From Hamiltosporidium tvaerminnensis (taxonomy: Eukaryota; Microsporidia; Dubosqiidae), in assembly GCA_022605425.2 (NCBI GenBank), contig JAKIMF020000007.1:124001-188000 (forward strand): a stretch of DNA of 64,000 nt, read 5' to 3'. Below the pieces are notes generated by a model that saw only the letters and a program-made list of their open reading frames with translations, had not been told where the DNA came from and made no database searches. Position numbers and translations under genes: made by a program. Within the stretch, counting starts at the first letter, position 1, and every line of letters begins with the position of its first letter. Below, piece by piece: positions 42,785 to 54,270 of this stretch.

Positions 42785-43713
42785 ATAAAATTCTGGGTTA
42801 ACAAATTTTTCTCTTTTCTAAATAATTCTTTCCACCATTTCAACTTCTTCTATTTCTTCTTCCAACTCCAACTCTTCATTTGTATTAGTTGATGGTTCCT
42901 TTGCTGTGTTATAACATCCAAAATAAGGGGTAAAATATTTTTTGTATTTTCCGTTTTAACATTATCTTTCTCGTTGTCTACATGCTTTAAAGGGGGTATT
43001 GGTTGTTTATGCATCTCAGCTCCTAAGATAACACTTAATGATGCTCTCCCAGCTCTCCTCGGCATTTGGACCAGACTCAAGTCCTCTTCGTCGATCAAAA
43101 GAAATTGTTTCGACTGTCTTCTTGAGTACTATGGATTGTATATATGCCTCTACATTCATGGGTATTTGCAGTCTCTTAACATACGTCTTATGGTATTTTG
43201 TCACAATACCGTCCCAGGTCATCACATAAGGAATTATCTCTACATTGCATTTATAAATAAGACCTAACTCATTTGCTAATAGGTCATACTTCCTAAGCTT
43301 CTCTGTTTCAACTATTTGAAGAGAGTCTTGGGATGTGATTCCTACTTCAATGAGGGTTATCCTATTCTGTCTCTTGTCTAAAATAAATATATCTGGTCTG
43401 TTACACCGGATCTTGACATCAGTTTTTATTCTGGTGTCCACTCTTATCTCTGCATATTCGTTATCAAGAATTTCTTGAACTGAGTGGCTTCTAATTCGTT
43501 TCGAAGACTTAAACTTATATTTATTAAGCAAGACTAAATGTATACATCGTACCACTTCATTATGTCGTCTAGTATAGTTATGACCAAGCATTTTTTCACA
43601 TCTCGTTGCTAAGTGATCAACAGTTTTCCTAGACTGGTTGCAGTGTTGACACATACCTTCTGCACCCCAGAAAACATTTCTATCCTGGATATAACAGAAC
43701 ACTGCTTCATCAT
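42785..43713 (-). pseudogene. 5'-truncated R4/Dong-type copy (zinc knuckle and nuclease)
   Basis: Begins abruptly at 43713 within the segment before the zinc knuckle and runs to the element's 3' end. It keeps the CCHC knuckle (CQHCNQSRKTVDHLATRC) and the nuclease core (NRPDIFILD, then ITLIEVGI) nearly identical to the 10.9-14.0 kb copy. A 2-bp deletion near 43048 breaks the frame, which continues in another frame with the acidic C-terminal tail. It has the same 3'UTR ending (attctgggttaa on the plus strand). 5' truncation is the usual result of target-primed integration. It is dead but young. Confidence 0.9.
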
Positions 43714-45134
43714 ATTATCTTAAAAATATTTATATTTGTATCCCATTTTTTTTGAAAATTAAATAAAACTTAATATATGAGTGTATCATATTTTCTTTCT
43801 TATCTTTATACGGAAATTTTTATAAAAATTTTCTTGGTTCTGCTCCATATTAGGTTTATTTTTTATTTATCTGGTCGCTTAAGTCGGTAAACTAATATCA
43901 TTAATGTTTTTATTATTCTTTAAGTATTTTTAAGGCACAATTTGTAAATGAAATAAATTTCATATGCGGTAATTCCTTGAAATTTCATGTATTTCCAATC
44001 TTTGCTATTTAAATAATATTTATTTTTTGGTGGATCTAATTACTTTTAAACCATGTATATTATTCGTCTCCATGCCATTAATTTTTTAATAGCACTAATT
44101 AGACATGCGAGGCAGCATTACTCTCTAGCATTACATTTAATTTGTTGAAAAAAACAGCAAATGACATAATATTTAACAGCGAGAACTTTAGATAAATCAG
44201 ATGTTTCTAGATGATAGTTGAATAAAAACATTGAACTCCAATAAAGTAAAAAAATTCCTTGTATTCATCCAATCATTCGCAAAAAAACTTTTGAATTGTA
44301 TCAAAAAAATTTCTAGACTTTTTAAATTAAATAACTCTGTGATATTTTATTTTGTAATATCAATCTAAATATTCATAATGCTACGAAGGCTAAAAATTCA
44401 ATTATTAAGGGTATTGAAATATCTGCATATTTATTTTGATCTACACAGTAAATTATCTTCCAAAATTGATATTTCTATTATAGGAAATCCTAAATAGCAA
44501 AATAAATGATAATTTATTATATTGCGACCCGTATATTTTTTAAAAAGCCTTTAAAGCAAATAAAATATCACGAAACATATAATTAAAAAAAATGATTATT
44601 CGTAATACTATTACTCAAACATCATTATTCTAAATTTTTTCGTTTGTTGCCGATATATCATCATAAATTCTAATTGAAATATTTCATGAAAATTTAATAT
44701 ACCAATAAATCAAATTTAGTTATAATTATAAAAAGTAGTCAATTTTTTGACCGTTGTTATATCAACCAATAATTCTTTTTAAACATTTTAGCATTGTTTT
44801 GCGGATTTGAATTGAGCGAAAAGGGTATTTGGTTTATCTTAAACTTTAAATTTCCCAAAAAAAATCTTAAATAAATCCTTACTTTTAAAATTCTGTTTCT
44901 AGTAATTATATTTAAAAAACGTTCTCGACATTTAGATGTCCAATAATTAGGGAAATTAAATGATTAAAAAGTAAGATTTTTTATCCGGCAAAAAATTAAA
45001 ATACCTTCGCTTTAGCGGCATTCAGACTAAAATAATCTTTAACATAATTAAATTAAAACGAAATATAAGTACTTTAAAATATATTTAGTTCAAAAACAAT
45101 TGATTCTGTTTTACACCGAAATATTTTTTGCTTT
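43714..45134. other. Gene-poor spacer
   Basis: No gene. Old R4 sequence may extend into the right end but cannot be followed with confidence. Confidence 0.4.
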
Positions 45135-45460
45135 TTTTCACATGTAGACCAAAAACTCACAATTTCATCACAATAAACCATATTTTACTAGAAATAATCA
45201 AAAGTATTATCAATAATATCGATAGGAAATAGCTCAAGCATACGATTCTCATTTCGATATCGCGTTATTCTCTTATTTATCAAATTAAATATATATACAC
45301 TCAATGTACATTTTTTATACACTGCCATCTAGAAAGCATATTCTTTTTTATTTTTAGTTTGAACTTCCATATGATCCATATGCAATATTTTACTTATTAA
45401 AGATTTGTTCTCAGACATATTTTTCCAGGGTTCTTTAAGGTTACAACATTTGAATTTTAT
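45135..45460 (-). pseudogene. R4-type fragment (N-terminal part)
   Basis: Antisense match to reference 13405-13770. The strings gtagaccaaaaactcacaat and tagctcaagcatacgattct both match, and a decayed ccaaggcttcttt region follows. Confidence 0.8.
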
Positions 45461-45627
45461 TTTCATAATTTTACCTTGAATTTGTTTAATGCCATTAAAA
45501 AAGACTATATATCAAACTTATATTCTGGATTTTCACAACTTATTTTTGAAAGTAATCACTTGAATTATATAGTTATAAACATAACTTTATTCTTTCAAGA
45601 TATGACTTAAAAAATTGGTGTTTAATA

Positions 45628-45766
45628 ATTCCTTTGCAATAAAATATGAGCATAAATCTTGTTTTGATTCTCACAGCATTATTTTTTTCAAATGACATTC
45701 CTTTGCAATAAAATATGAGCATAAATCTTGTTTTGATTCTCACAGCATTATTTTTTTCAAATGAAA
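45628..45766. repeat. 69-bp direct duplication
   Basis: Two nearly identical units starting attcctttgcaataaaatat at 45628 and 45697. They create the 23-aa repeat seen in a minus-strand open frame, which I do not call as a gene. Confidence 0.9.
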
Positions 45767-46549
45767 TTCCTTTTTTTACTTCAAGAATAAGAGAGATAAA
45801 AATATTATCACCTGAGAAAATGCAATTGAATGTTGCCATTCATTTTATAATTTATTTTTAAGATTTATAATAATCCAAACTTTTAGGATAATTAGGACAG
45901 CGATAGATAAAAAACATTTATAATAATAATTCTTTTTGTGGCATTTTTCAAGTTCTTGATTCGACACAAAAAAACATTTTAAAACTATTTTAAATATTAG
46001 AAACAAAATACATTATATATAAATCGTAGAAAAAATAATTGATTTTCTGTGCATTCAATTCGTAGTTTTTATGATATGTAAAGGATTCATATTTAGAATT
46101 TAAAAACCTAATAGATTATCATTCAATTATAAGATATTAAAATAGGAAAATTTAAATAAAAGAATATTTCAAAAAAGTGTGTAACTTATGTTGTTTTAAT
46201 ATTTTATGGCCTTTTTTTAAAAAATTATTCGTCTTTTATTTACGTATCAAATAAATTTCATTTTTATCTCGTCAAGATTCATCACGAGTTTCTTTTTCAT
46301 GAACAGATATATATTGACTTCAATGGAATGCATTGTTATGTAAAATTTCAAATTATCAACATTTTAACTTTGAATAAAGTTGTAAATCAATATCAATTTA
46401 AAGTAAAGTTTGGTGAATATTTGTTTTGCTCACTTTTGAGAAAAAAAGTCTTATAAATTTATAAAAAATATAATAAAATGCTCAAAAAATATCATTATAA
46501 GAGGAGAGAAAAGAAAATAAAACAAAGCTTTTTTAATTGGAAATATTTC
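45767..46549. other. Spacer downstream of the AHA1 gene
   Basis: AT-rich; no gene is seen. Confidence 0.5.
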
Positions 46550-47365
46550 TTAAATAGATTTGAATCCAAATGCCCGAGAAATAGGATCAAAATAATATGT
46601 CATCCACCCATTCTTAAGATTATCTACGTCATTGGAAGGAACACCATAATGACTTATTTTTACCATACAATTCTTATCCTGAGATACAAAAGAAATCTCT
46701 ACTCTTGAAAGCATTTCCCATTTTTTTAGTTTCCAATCCATCTTAATAAACTTATCAGAAATATTAATATTTTTCTCGATAATCAAATTATATAAAAATC
46801 TTTGATTTTCTCCATAAACAGCCTCACCATTTGTCCAAATATTTATAAATTCTTTTTTTGTAAAAAAATTAAATAGATCATCAGAAGAAACGTTAAATAA
46901 CAAACTTATTGAATATCCCGATATTTTTTCAACTGAAACATTTGTATTGACAGTGTCTTCATTTTTTGAAACAGGAAGTTTATTTACCGCATTTTTTTTA
47001 ACTTCTGTATCGCATTTCTTATCAAGAATTACTTGTTCCGAGAAATTAGATATTGCTTCATTACGCATCTGAACAAGTATTTTGTGAAATATTTGTTTAT
47101 CTGTATCATTATGACATAAAATATCTTCAATATCAGAATATATATCAAAATCTTTTAATATAATAGAATCACCGTTCTTTGAGGCTGTAAGATTCAGAGT
47201 GTATAAAAGACCTATTTTATTCATACGTTGAGAGATATGCACATCGCCTTCTATCTTTGATGTTGTGTAACCCATGTTTTGTAATTCTCTTTTTAAAAAA
47301 TCATGTGACCATCCTGTTATATTACATTCTGTCCAATGGTAATTATTAGGATTGAGCGATGACAT
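46550..47365 (-). CDS. AHA1-type activator of Hsp90 ATPase
   Basis: A 271-aa co-chaperone that binds Hsp90 and stimulates its ATPase, in the cytosol. The N-terminal domain (residues about 5-120) starts with NPNNYHWTE, matching the family's NPNNWHWxEK signature. The C-terminal AHSA1 domain (about 148-271) ends with HYGVPSNDVDNLKNGW, then YYFDPISRAFGF, matching the conserved QxGVPxxexexxkxGWexYYFxPIKxxFGFG ending. The linker (120-147) is short, so the protein is smaller than the usual 330-350 aa. Both domains are present. A CCCC run lies upstream of the ATG. Very secure call. Confidence 0.95.
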   Translation of the reverse strand: MSSLNPNNYHWTECNITGWSHDFLKRELQNMGYTTSKIEGDVHISQRMNKIGLLYTLNLTASKNGDSIILKDFDIYSDIEDILCHNDTDKQIFHKILVQMRNEAISNFSEQVILDKKCDTEVKKNAVNKLPVSKNEDTVNTNVSVEKISGYSISLLFNVSSDDLFNFFTKKEFINIWTNGEAVYGENQRFLYNLIIEKNINISDKFIKMDWKLKKWEMLSRVEISFVSQDKNCMVKISHYGVPSNDVDNLKNGWMTYYFDPISRAFGFKSI

Positions 47366-47375
47366 AAATTTTAAA

Positions 47376-47379
47376 GGGG
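47376..47379 (-). promoter_or_regulatory. CCCC start-context run
   Basis: CCCC ten bases before the ATG at 47365 (sense strand). Confidence 0.5.
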
Positions 47380-47535
47380 ATACAATTTTATAATTTAAAA
47401 TTTCTAGAAATTTCTTTCGTTATAAAATTTTTAAGATGTATGGATAGTTTATAAGTTAATGCCTTAGACATAAACCTTTCTATAAGACTTTTTTTTTCAA
47501 GCAGAAATTATATTTTTATAATTATTTCTAATAAT

Positions 47536-47551
47536 TTATTTTTTTGTCAAG
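47536..47551. repeat. Target-site duplication, left
   Basis: TTATTTTTTTGTCAAG; the right copy at 48278-48293 differs by one base. Confidence 0.85.
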
Positions 47552-48277
47552 AAGATAACCACATAAAAAACTTTCTGCTTGGCAATGAGTGTGTGAAACT
47601 GGTGTGAGATCATTGTTTGGATTTTTGGTGGGAATACAACCACACTACATCTTCGGTTGTTCCATGGGAGTTGTTATGAGGAGGAGAGGTCTAAGAAATG
47701 GTGAAACTTTTTCTACGAATTTATTTGTAGTTTTTTATGTAACCAGATTGCAGACCGCAGCTGAACATGTAGGTAATTGCCATGTAAAAGCATGGAAACC
47801 TAGCCTTCCTCACTCGGGTTAGAGGACTTAGCGCTTGGGAAATATTAAACCAAAAACCATTTAAAGCCCAGAAAGCTAAGTAGCAGGTTATACCTGTTGG
47901 TATGACATTGCACTGTCTAGGTGGACCCGCTGTAAATCTCTAAAATATATCTTAGCTAGAAGTTTATTGGGTTCGGAAAGTGTAGAGTAAGTGGGAATGC
48001 TGCATAGTCTTGGGGGAGCCCAGGGGGGGCTTCGGCCTTCGATCACACTCCATGCAACGGACATTAACGAACTCCGGGCAACTGCCTCGCCTATTATTTA
48101 GGTTCTACACACCTGGTAGATGAAAGGCTTTGGGACGTAGGTATCGCAGGGGTTACTGATGGAGTGTTGGGGTAGCAGTCATTTATGTTAAACTTAGAAC
48201 AGGGTTAATGTCATGAAAACAAATATAACACTTGCCACTATTTTAAAAAGATTTGATACGTTTAAATAAAGTAATTC
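47552..48277 (+). mobile_element. 726-bp structured non-autonomous retroelement, copy 2
   Basis: Same element as 27451-28176, inserted at a different site. Long-range pairing is kept (cacactccat near 48044, atggagtg near 48159). The hairpin near 48090 reads gcctattatttaggt, where a C-to-T change replaces a G-C pair with G-U, and one loop base is added. A one-base insertion (gagcccaggg, against gagcccgggg in copy 1) and another indel in the 5' half break all long frames relative to copy 1, so neither copy is protein-coding. It lies 190 bp upstream of the AHA1 gene and in the opposite orientation. Confidence 0.87.
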
Positions 48278-48293
48278 TTATTTTTTTGCCAAG
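48278..48293. repeat. Target-site duplication, right
   Basis: TTATTTTTTTGCCAAG, one mismatch to 47536-47551. Confidence 0.85.
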
Positions 48294-48799
48294 GCTGAGG
48301 ATAAAGTGCGTAAAAATATTTTATAACTTGATTAGGAAGATAATTTGATATAAATAGCATATATTAAATAAAAGACACCCAAGTAATACTTTTTAGGCGA
48401 TTTGAATATTTATAAACACTTTGGAATGAAAAAAACAGGGTAAGGAATTAAATTAATGTAAATGAGTAAATAAACGCCTTTGGTAAGTTTAAAAATATTC
48501 TATAATTCTAAAAAAAAAAACAAATATTCTAAGTATAAAAAAGCACCTGATATTGCTAATTCAAATAATATAGGATTTTATTGATAATACTAAATCTTTC
48601 AATAGAAGAATAAATGTATTTTAGGTTCGATATGTGGTTTTTTTTAAGTTTATATACAAACTCGTTTAATTTACCAAGCTAAAAACTTGATAGTGAGGAT
48701 TAAAAAAGATTGAGTTTTGAATTATATGTACGATTTTACAAAAAATGAAGCATCAGTAATGTAAAAGAAAATAAAACGCGGAAAGATTATTGCTAAAAA
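48294..48799. other. Spacer
   Basis: AT-rich; possibly includes more of the R4 remnant that starts to be recognisable further right. Confidence 0.4.
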
Positions 48800-49680
48800 A
48801 TAGAATAATAAACTTCATTTTAAGTACACTAGAAACTATAGCATAGTTAATATAAGACGAACTCTGAGATTACAAAGGAAATATTATAAAAGACTAAACT
48901 ATTAATTATCTAACAAAATAGAAATCAAAATTACAGAATAAGATGTAAAACTAGAAATAATTAGTTATTGTGTCATTTGCTCTTGTAAATGGTCAAGGAG
49001 ACAGAAAATTGAGCCACCTGAAATCTTGTGTTTTGTATATGCATATAATTTTTCTATGTGAGAATACAAATTTAAATTATGTTATATTCTATTAGTTCGG
49101 TACCTAATTTAATTATTCAATCTATAATAGTGTATAAATATCCATATCGAAGTTTTAAGGATTAATCTTAGTTTCGAGATATACCTCTCTTAAATGAATA
49201 TAAATTTAAGTCTTCAAAAGAATTAAGAGCCAAAGTATTCTGAAAATACCTGAAAATTGGATTTTGAAGAGTAATTTACTTTAAATTGAAACTAATGTCG
49301 AAATTCGGAATAATAAATCAAATATTTTTTTATTTGTGGTAATAAATTAAAAAATATGGCGTTCATTGAAGTAAAAATTACCTCTCAATATTTTTCATAG
49401 ATTTCTGTAATCATAGAATTTAGAAAGTATAAATTTCTAGAAAACAAGCAATCTAATTAGAAATGTAATGACTTTAGATGGTATGGATATTACTTATCAC
49501 AAAGTATATCTAAAAAAACTTATGTATAATTGATTAAGAAAAGCATATTTCAGTCTTTAGTACACAAATTTAGAATAAAAACAATCTATTTTAATATACG
49601 GTCATATCCAGCCCAAAAAGCAACGCTGATGAGCGACAGAAAGTGGTTTTTAAAAACGGTATATCAGCATATATTTTAAA
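48800..49680 (+). pseudogene. Very old R4-type copy
   Basis: Diverged but collinear with the reference ORF. It starts with the segment before the zinc knuckle (48880-48965, around NEIEKRKLHSKL) and continues with gaatataaatttaagtcttc near 49200 (reference NRYKFKSS). The nuclease core near 49300-49370 (attcggaataata...ttcattgaagta) follows. Then come the VMTWDGIVTKYHK equivalent at 49470-49500 and the C-terminal part near 49610-49660. No long frame survives. Confidence 0.8.
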
Positions 49681-50877
49681 TATATAGAGACTGATGAGAA
49701 GACAATTTCAAAAAAAAACAAAATCATAATTCATAATTTGGCATAGAATAGAACGAAAACAATCATCAATCCAAACTATAATATGTAATTAGATATAATG
49801 AAGATTTCGATCAAAAGAAAAATAGTGTGTTAATTAAACAAATATCTATACAATAAATTAACCGAAATCAAATGAGAAAGACCTAATATTGCTATTTTAC
49901 ATTTAAAGTAAATAAAATTTTAACGTTTTCTCTTTGCTTGCGTTATAAATATTATAAATATATTTTTCATTCTTTACATTACTTTATGTATCTTTAAAAT
50001 ATTACTCATTTTTCAATATTAATTATCCATTGAAAATTATTAACACTTAAATAATTTTACTTTATAAATCTTTAAATAATGATCCTACAGATCATAAGAA
50101 TGTCAACAAAAAAAATACAAATTACATTTTCCCAATCATATCATATGACTTAAATACATTTTGATTTATAAATCGAAATAAAAAAATATAATTATTCAGA
50201 CTTTTAATTATATACTTAACGCCTAGAATCAGTTTATTATAATCATTTATTCTTGTTTTTTAAATTTAATTTAAATAATACTATCTCGTGTTTAGTATTC
50301 TTTTTGAAAATATTTGACCTTAAATTCTAATTTTAAATTCCAATTTTAAGTCATAAATTAATTTAGACAACTCTATATTTACAGATAACATACTATCATG
50401 GTCCAAGATTAGAATTTTAAGTCATAGAAAAGTAAATATAACTTTACCATTATTAAATTTAAAAAAATCTTTCTTCTTTAATATTTTTGAACATCTTTTC
50501 AAAACCATTTTTTTAATTTATCTAATATAAATGCAAATATTTTTTAAAAAAACGTAACTATAAATCTACAATATTTAATAAAAATATAAATTATTAACCA
50601 TTTAAGCTTTCTGATACTGTTACATTACATTCTCCAATTATACTATGTAAATATAACAACATATCATAGAATATAATTAATATTTTATTTTTTTAATTCA
50701 AAAGATATAGAATTAGCATTAAAACATAAGTAAAACACCTCAATCTATAAATATTTTTAATTCAAAAGATATAGAATTAGTATAAGAACATATTTTTAAT
50801 CAATATTCTTTAATTTTTTTATTCTTCCTATACTTTAATACCTTTTTAAGAAAATTTCTATTTTTCAATTTTTATTT
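49681..50877. other. AT-rich spacer with a 64-bp duplication
   Basis: No gene. A direct duplication starting ttcaaaagatatagaattag lies at 50697 and 50761. Confidence 0.55.
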
Positions 50878-51020
50878 ATTAAAATTCTGGGCTAAAATAT
50901 TTTTACCATTTTTATATGTTTTCTTCTACCTCATCTATTCTTCAAAATAATTATTAAAATTCTGGGCTAAAATATTTTTACCATTTTTATATGTTTTCTT
51001 CTACCTCATCTATGCTTCAA
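50878..51020 (-). mobile_element. Tandemly duplicated R4 3'-end fragment
   Basis: Two 75-bp units (50878 and 50953), each carrying the R4 3'UTR (attaaaattctgggctaaaa, then tatgttttcttctacctc on the plus strand). The coding part is absent. The array ends about 50 bases upstream of the GOLPH3-like ATG, so it lies in that gene's promoter region. Confidence 0.8.
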
Positions 51021-51068
51021 AATAATTAATTTATATAAACAAAAAAAAAATTAGAAAATATTTTTTTA

Positions 51069-51071
51069 CCC
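51069..51071 (+). promoter_or_regulatory. CCC start-context triplet
   Basis: CCC one base before the ATG at 51073. Confidence 0.6.
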
Positions 51072-51072
51072 A

Positions 51073-51804
51073 ATGGACGATGAACAAATTTCAATAACTC
51101 GTCGTAGAAATATAGTTACAGAATCTGAAAAAGAAGAAAATGAATTTTATTTATATGAAGAATTTTACATTTTATCCTATTTACGTTCATCCATTCCAAC
51201 AATTTGTGATCCTGTATGTATATGTCTTCGTATATGTATATTAGCAGATTTAACTTTTAATTCTTATATAACTATTGACAATAAAGGAAATATAAAATAT
51301 TTAGAAGGTATAATAACAGATCCTATTCTTAAAGAAGTACACAATCTTATTAAAGAAAATGTATATACGCCTAAAGAATGGATATATTCATTGAATGGAG
51401 AAAGTTTTTCGTATTCTAAAATAGGATTACACATTAAAAATCTTAGATTTAGAATAACGAAAAAAATGGAAGAAAATAGAATTTTTATTTCTAAAAAACG
51501 AAATAATATTTTTAGTAAAAGAAAATATTCGATAGAAAATAATATTAAAAGGAAGTTATGTGATAGAGTTATAGAATATTTAACTGTTCGTAATACTTAT
51601 TCACTTAGAATAGAAATTTTGATAGGATTTTTGTCTTTTTGTAGTGTGTGTGGACCTATTTTAAATTCATTGCCACCTAAAATATGTCTACAGGCAAAAA
51701 CATACGTAAATGAAATTCGTAAGAAATTTAAAGAAACAAATTTATGTAAAAATCCAATAGAAATCATTGTTTATCAACTTATGAAAACAATATATAAATA
51801 TTAA
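51073..51804 (+). CDS. GOLPH3/Vps74-like Golgi protein
   Basis: A 243-aa protein of the GOLPH3/Vps74 family, the PI4P-binding Golgi adaptors that retain glycosyltransferases. The order of conserved segments is FYLYEEFYILSYL (residues 25-37), LRICILADLTF (52-62), ITDPILKEVHNLI (81-93), PKEWIYSLNGESF (100-112), SKIGLHIKNLRFRITKKM (115-132), and a helix with KLCDRVIEYL (161-170). These match EEVLLLGL, LRGGIIIELA, TGDPLLDE, SxxEWIDLLSGETW, KIGYQLKxVRERLAKG and RRVLSLL of the family. A basic patch RRR (10-12) follows the acidic start, as in Vps74. The tryptophan of the PI4P pocket before LRG is not seen. Length is slightly below the norm (about 300). The CCC triplet supports the start. Confidence 0.92.
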   Translation: MDDEQISITRRRNIVTESEKEENEFYLYEEFYILSYLRSSIPTICDPVCICLRICILADLTFNSYITIDNKGNIKYLEGIITDPILKEVHNLIKENVYTPKEWIYSLNGESFSYSKIGLHIKNLRFRITKKMEENRIFISKKRNNIFSKRKYSIENNIKRKLCDRVIEYLTVRNTYSLRIEILIGFLSFCSVCGPILNSLPPKICLQAKTYVNEIRKKFKETNLCKNPIEIIVYQLMKTIYKY

Positions 51805-51806
51805 TT

Positions 51807-51950
51807 TTTTAAGTTCTTTCTTTAAAAAAAAAGTTACAATATTTTATGAAAGACAGTTTTAAGGCAAAATCTGTGTTTTAAGTTCCTTCTTTAAAAAAAA
51901 AGTTACAATATTTTATGAAAGACAGTTTTAAGTCAAAATCTGTGTTTAAT
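51807..51950. repeat. 69-bp direct duplication after the GOLPH3-like gene
   Basis: Unit ttttaagttctttctttaaa... at 51807 is repeated at 51876 with two or three changes; it overlaps the likely 3'UTR. Confidence 0.85.
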
Positions 51951-52146
51951 TATCAAAATCTTGGGTTGTCTACATTTTATGAAAGATTATTTTTAAAAAT
52001 CTTTGGTTTTAAAATCTTAGTCTCATATATTTTTTAAAAAACTAAAAATTTGTAAAATCTTAGTCTCCATATTTTTTAAAGACTATTTTTTAAAAAACTA
52101 AAAATTTTAATATCTGTATTGTTTTTAATAGAAACGTTAGTGGTAA

Positions 52147-52208
52147 AAGAGGTAGAAGAAAATGCATAAAAATCGTAAAAAAATTTTAACTCAGAATTTT
52201 ATTAAATA
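52147..52208 (+). mobile_element. R4 3'-end fragment, inverted relative to 50878
   Basis: agaggtagaagaaaatgcat...ttaactcagaattttatt on the plus strand is the terminal ~60 bases of the R4 element, with its 3' end pointing right. It is a minimal 5'-truncated insertion or an old relic. Confidence 0.75.
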
Positions 52209-53436
52209 AAAATTCTGATTAAAATTTAAAAGAAAAATAAAAAATATTTTTAAACTTTTAAAAGAATATATTCGATTATTTTTTCTTATATTTTTAAATA
52301 TAGATTTAATATTTTATTTTACTTTTTATAGAAATATATTTATAATATAATTCTAATTAATAAATTGAATAATGTCTCTAACAACGAATCATCTCAAAAT
52401 ATTTAATTTGTTAAAAAAATACAAGAAATTAAAAAGAGTGCTCTAATTGGAAATAACTCTTTTAATTTGTTTATAAGTCTTATACAACCAATAATAGTAA
52501 GTATAAGTGAAAAATGAAACATTTAAAAAGATTTTATTAATTCAAAAAAATATTTAAAATAAAATTGTAATAATAAGATAATAAATTGTAATATATAGTA
52601 ATACTAACTATAAATTGTAGTATATAGTAATACTAACTATAAATTGTAGTTATAGTAATAATAAGATAATAAATTTCTTGTTTTTATTTTTTAAATTTTT
52701 CCTTTTAAAGAAAATTTAAATAAATTTTTTTCAAATTTTTTTTCTAATAATTTTACGGTTACATAAACAATTTTGGTAAAAGATTGGTTCTTTCTATTAT
52801 TCTTCTGTGAAATTCGTTTATATCTTTAATAATAATTGGTATAAGATTGGTGCTTGAATACCTTCGTGGAATTTTATAGTTGATTAAAGTTAAAGATTTT
52901 TAATAAAAATAAATGAGAATTTAACAAAAAAATAAATTAAATAATACAGCATATAGTTTAAAGAACAGTGTTTCCTGAAAAAGAAAAAGTTTTACCCTAA
53001 AAATGTTAATCGATAAAGAAAGTGGAATTTAATCAAAATAAATTTTAAACCGAACAGAATAGAGATAAAATGCTGATTCTAAAGCTCTAAAAAATTAGAA
53101 GTAAATAAGAAGTAAAGAAGAAAGGAAAGAAGACAAATATGAAGTTTAAAAAAACCCTTAATTTTTATTAGAAAATTGATCAAAAGTGGCTAATAATACA
53201 GACATGAAAGACTAAAAAAATATACGAGAAACAGACCAGAAGAGAATAATAAATTCTTATTGAAAAAATTAAGGAGCTATAGCTGAGATAATGAAGTTTA
53301 AAATTATAAAAGATATTTTTTTATTTGGTTTTTTTAAATGTAAAATAAAGTTTTTTTCAACGATCTTAATAGCTACTAGGAATATAATGGTACTATCTTC
53401 ATAATTTTATATTTTACTGATTTCATTATGAATTTA
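52209..53436. other. Spacer with a short tandem repeat
   Basis: No gene seen. Around 52575-52680 the block tagtaatactaactataaattg is repeated about three times (33-35-bp period). The purine-rich stretch at 52900-53330 has no reading frame. Confidence 0.5.
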
Positions 53437-53560
53437 TTCATAAATACTTCATTTGGAATTTAAAACTCATTTATAATTTACTGCTTATTTACTGATTTAT
53501 TTATCAATTTTTTCATAAATACTTCATTTGGAATTTAAAACTCATTTATAATTTTGAAAA
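53437..53560. repeat. 75-bp direct duplication
   Basis: ttcataaatacttcatttgg and the following ~30 bases occur at 53437 and 53512. Confidence 0.85.
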
Positions 53561-53649
53561 TGATCTTAATAGAGAGAAAATTTGTCAAATAAGATGGAAT
53601 TGATATATTGGATCTTTGAACAAATCAAAATAGTTTAAATTTTTTATTA

Positions 53650-54270
53650 AAATAAAATGTGATATGTCAATACGTCATTTGAGTTATGAGTTTCGCTGAA
53701 TATTACCTTTTGTGAGATAAGGAACCATATCTCGATTTTTTAATTCGGTTCAAAGTATAAAAAATATTATTTCATTAGTTTTTAAAGCGTTGTATTTGCT
53801 TTACTGTAAGTTCTTAGGTTAACATCATGATTATCGGCTGGCATTCGATCAAGAGCTGTCGTAACCTGACAGACATATTCGGTTTTTTGATCAAATAAAA
53901 TTTGTAATGCAGCAATAATTTTTAGATTCGAGTTGGTATTTAATCGACATTGGTGATCTGTTTCTTTATCAATGGCATCTATAAAAAAAACTTGAATAAA
54001 TTTATGATTCGAATCTTATAGCGATAGGAGTGATCCAGTTAGATAATAAATTTGTCTTTGTACTTTGAACGTTGGTAGTATATACTTTTTAATATAATTT
54101 ATGTTGCGCCGAATGATTTCATTTTAAAGCTCGAATTTACAACATGTTTGTCAATAAATGTTTCGAATGAAGTTTTTCATCTAAAATCAACGTGTATAAT
54201 GGTGCAGGTGATAAATTTACTTAACGGTAATTTCACTTTTATCTGCGCAGCACATTCTTGAGTTTTGATC
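53650..54270 (-). pseudogene. Decayed Helitron Rep-region (Helitron_like_N) relic
   Basis: Three collinear blocks on the minus strand fit the N-terminal region of Helitron Rep/helicase proteins. Block 1 (54265-54120) reads KVKLPLSKF, then NSSFKMKSFGAT; the family reads GKVxLP...YNSAFxMxSFGA. Block 2 (54085-53782) reads PTFKVQRQIYYLTGSLLS, then HKFIQVFFIDA, then NTNSNLKIIAALQILFDQKT; the family reads YTFRVQGQIYHxxGSLLP, PxFAQLYIYD and LxxxIVxxLQxMLDExN. Block 3 (53710-53657) reads IFSETHNSNDVLTYHILF; the family reads ISETHRSYDxLQYPLLF. Stops and frameshifts separate the blocks. No Rep catalytic HUH/YxxxY motif or helicase is found in the window, so only this segment survives. It is non-functional. 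Confidence 0.82.

Noticed and set aside
45573-45839. 88-codon minus-strand frame with a 23-aa repeat
   Set aside because: The repeat is just the 69-bp DNA duplication; composition and context give no support for a protein.
47589-47822. 77-codon frame in the 5' half of the structured element copy 2
   Set aside because: The first copy differs by an indel near the start and has no equivalent frame.
49620-49660. CTGATGAG...GAAA string resembling a hammerhead ribozyme core
   Set aside because: Stem II would be too short and no flanking helices pair; the sequence is explained as decayed R4 C-terminal DNA.
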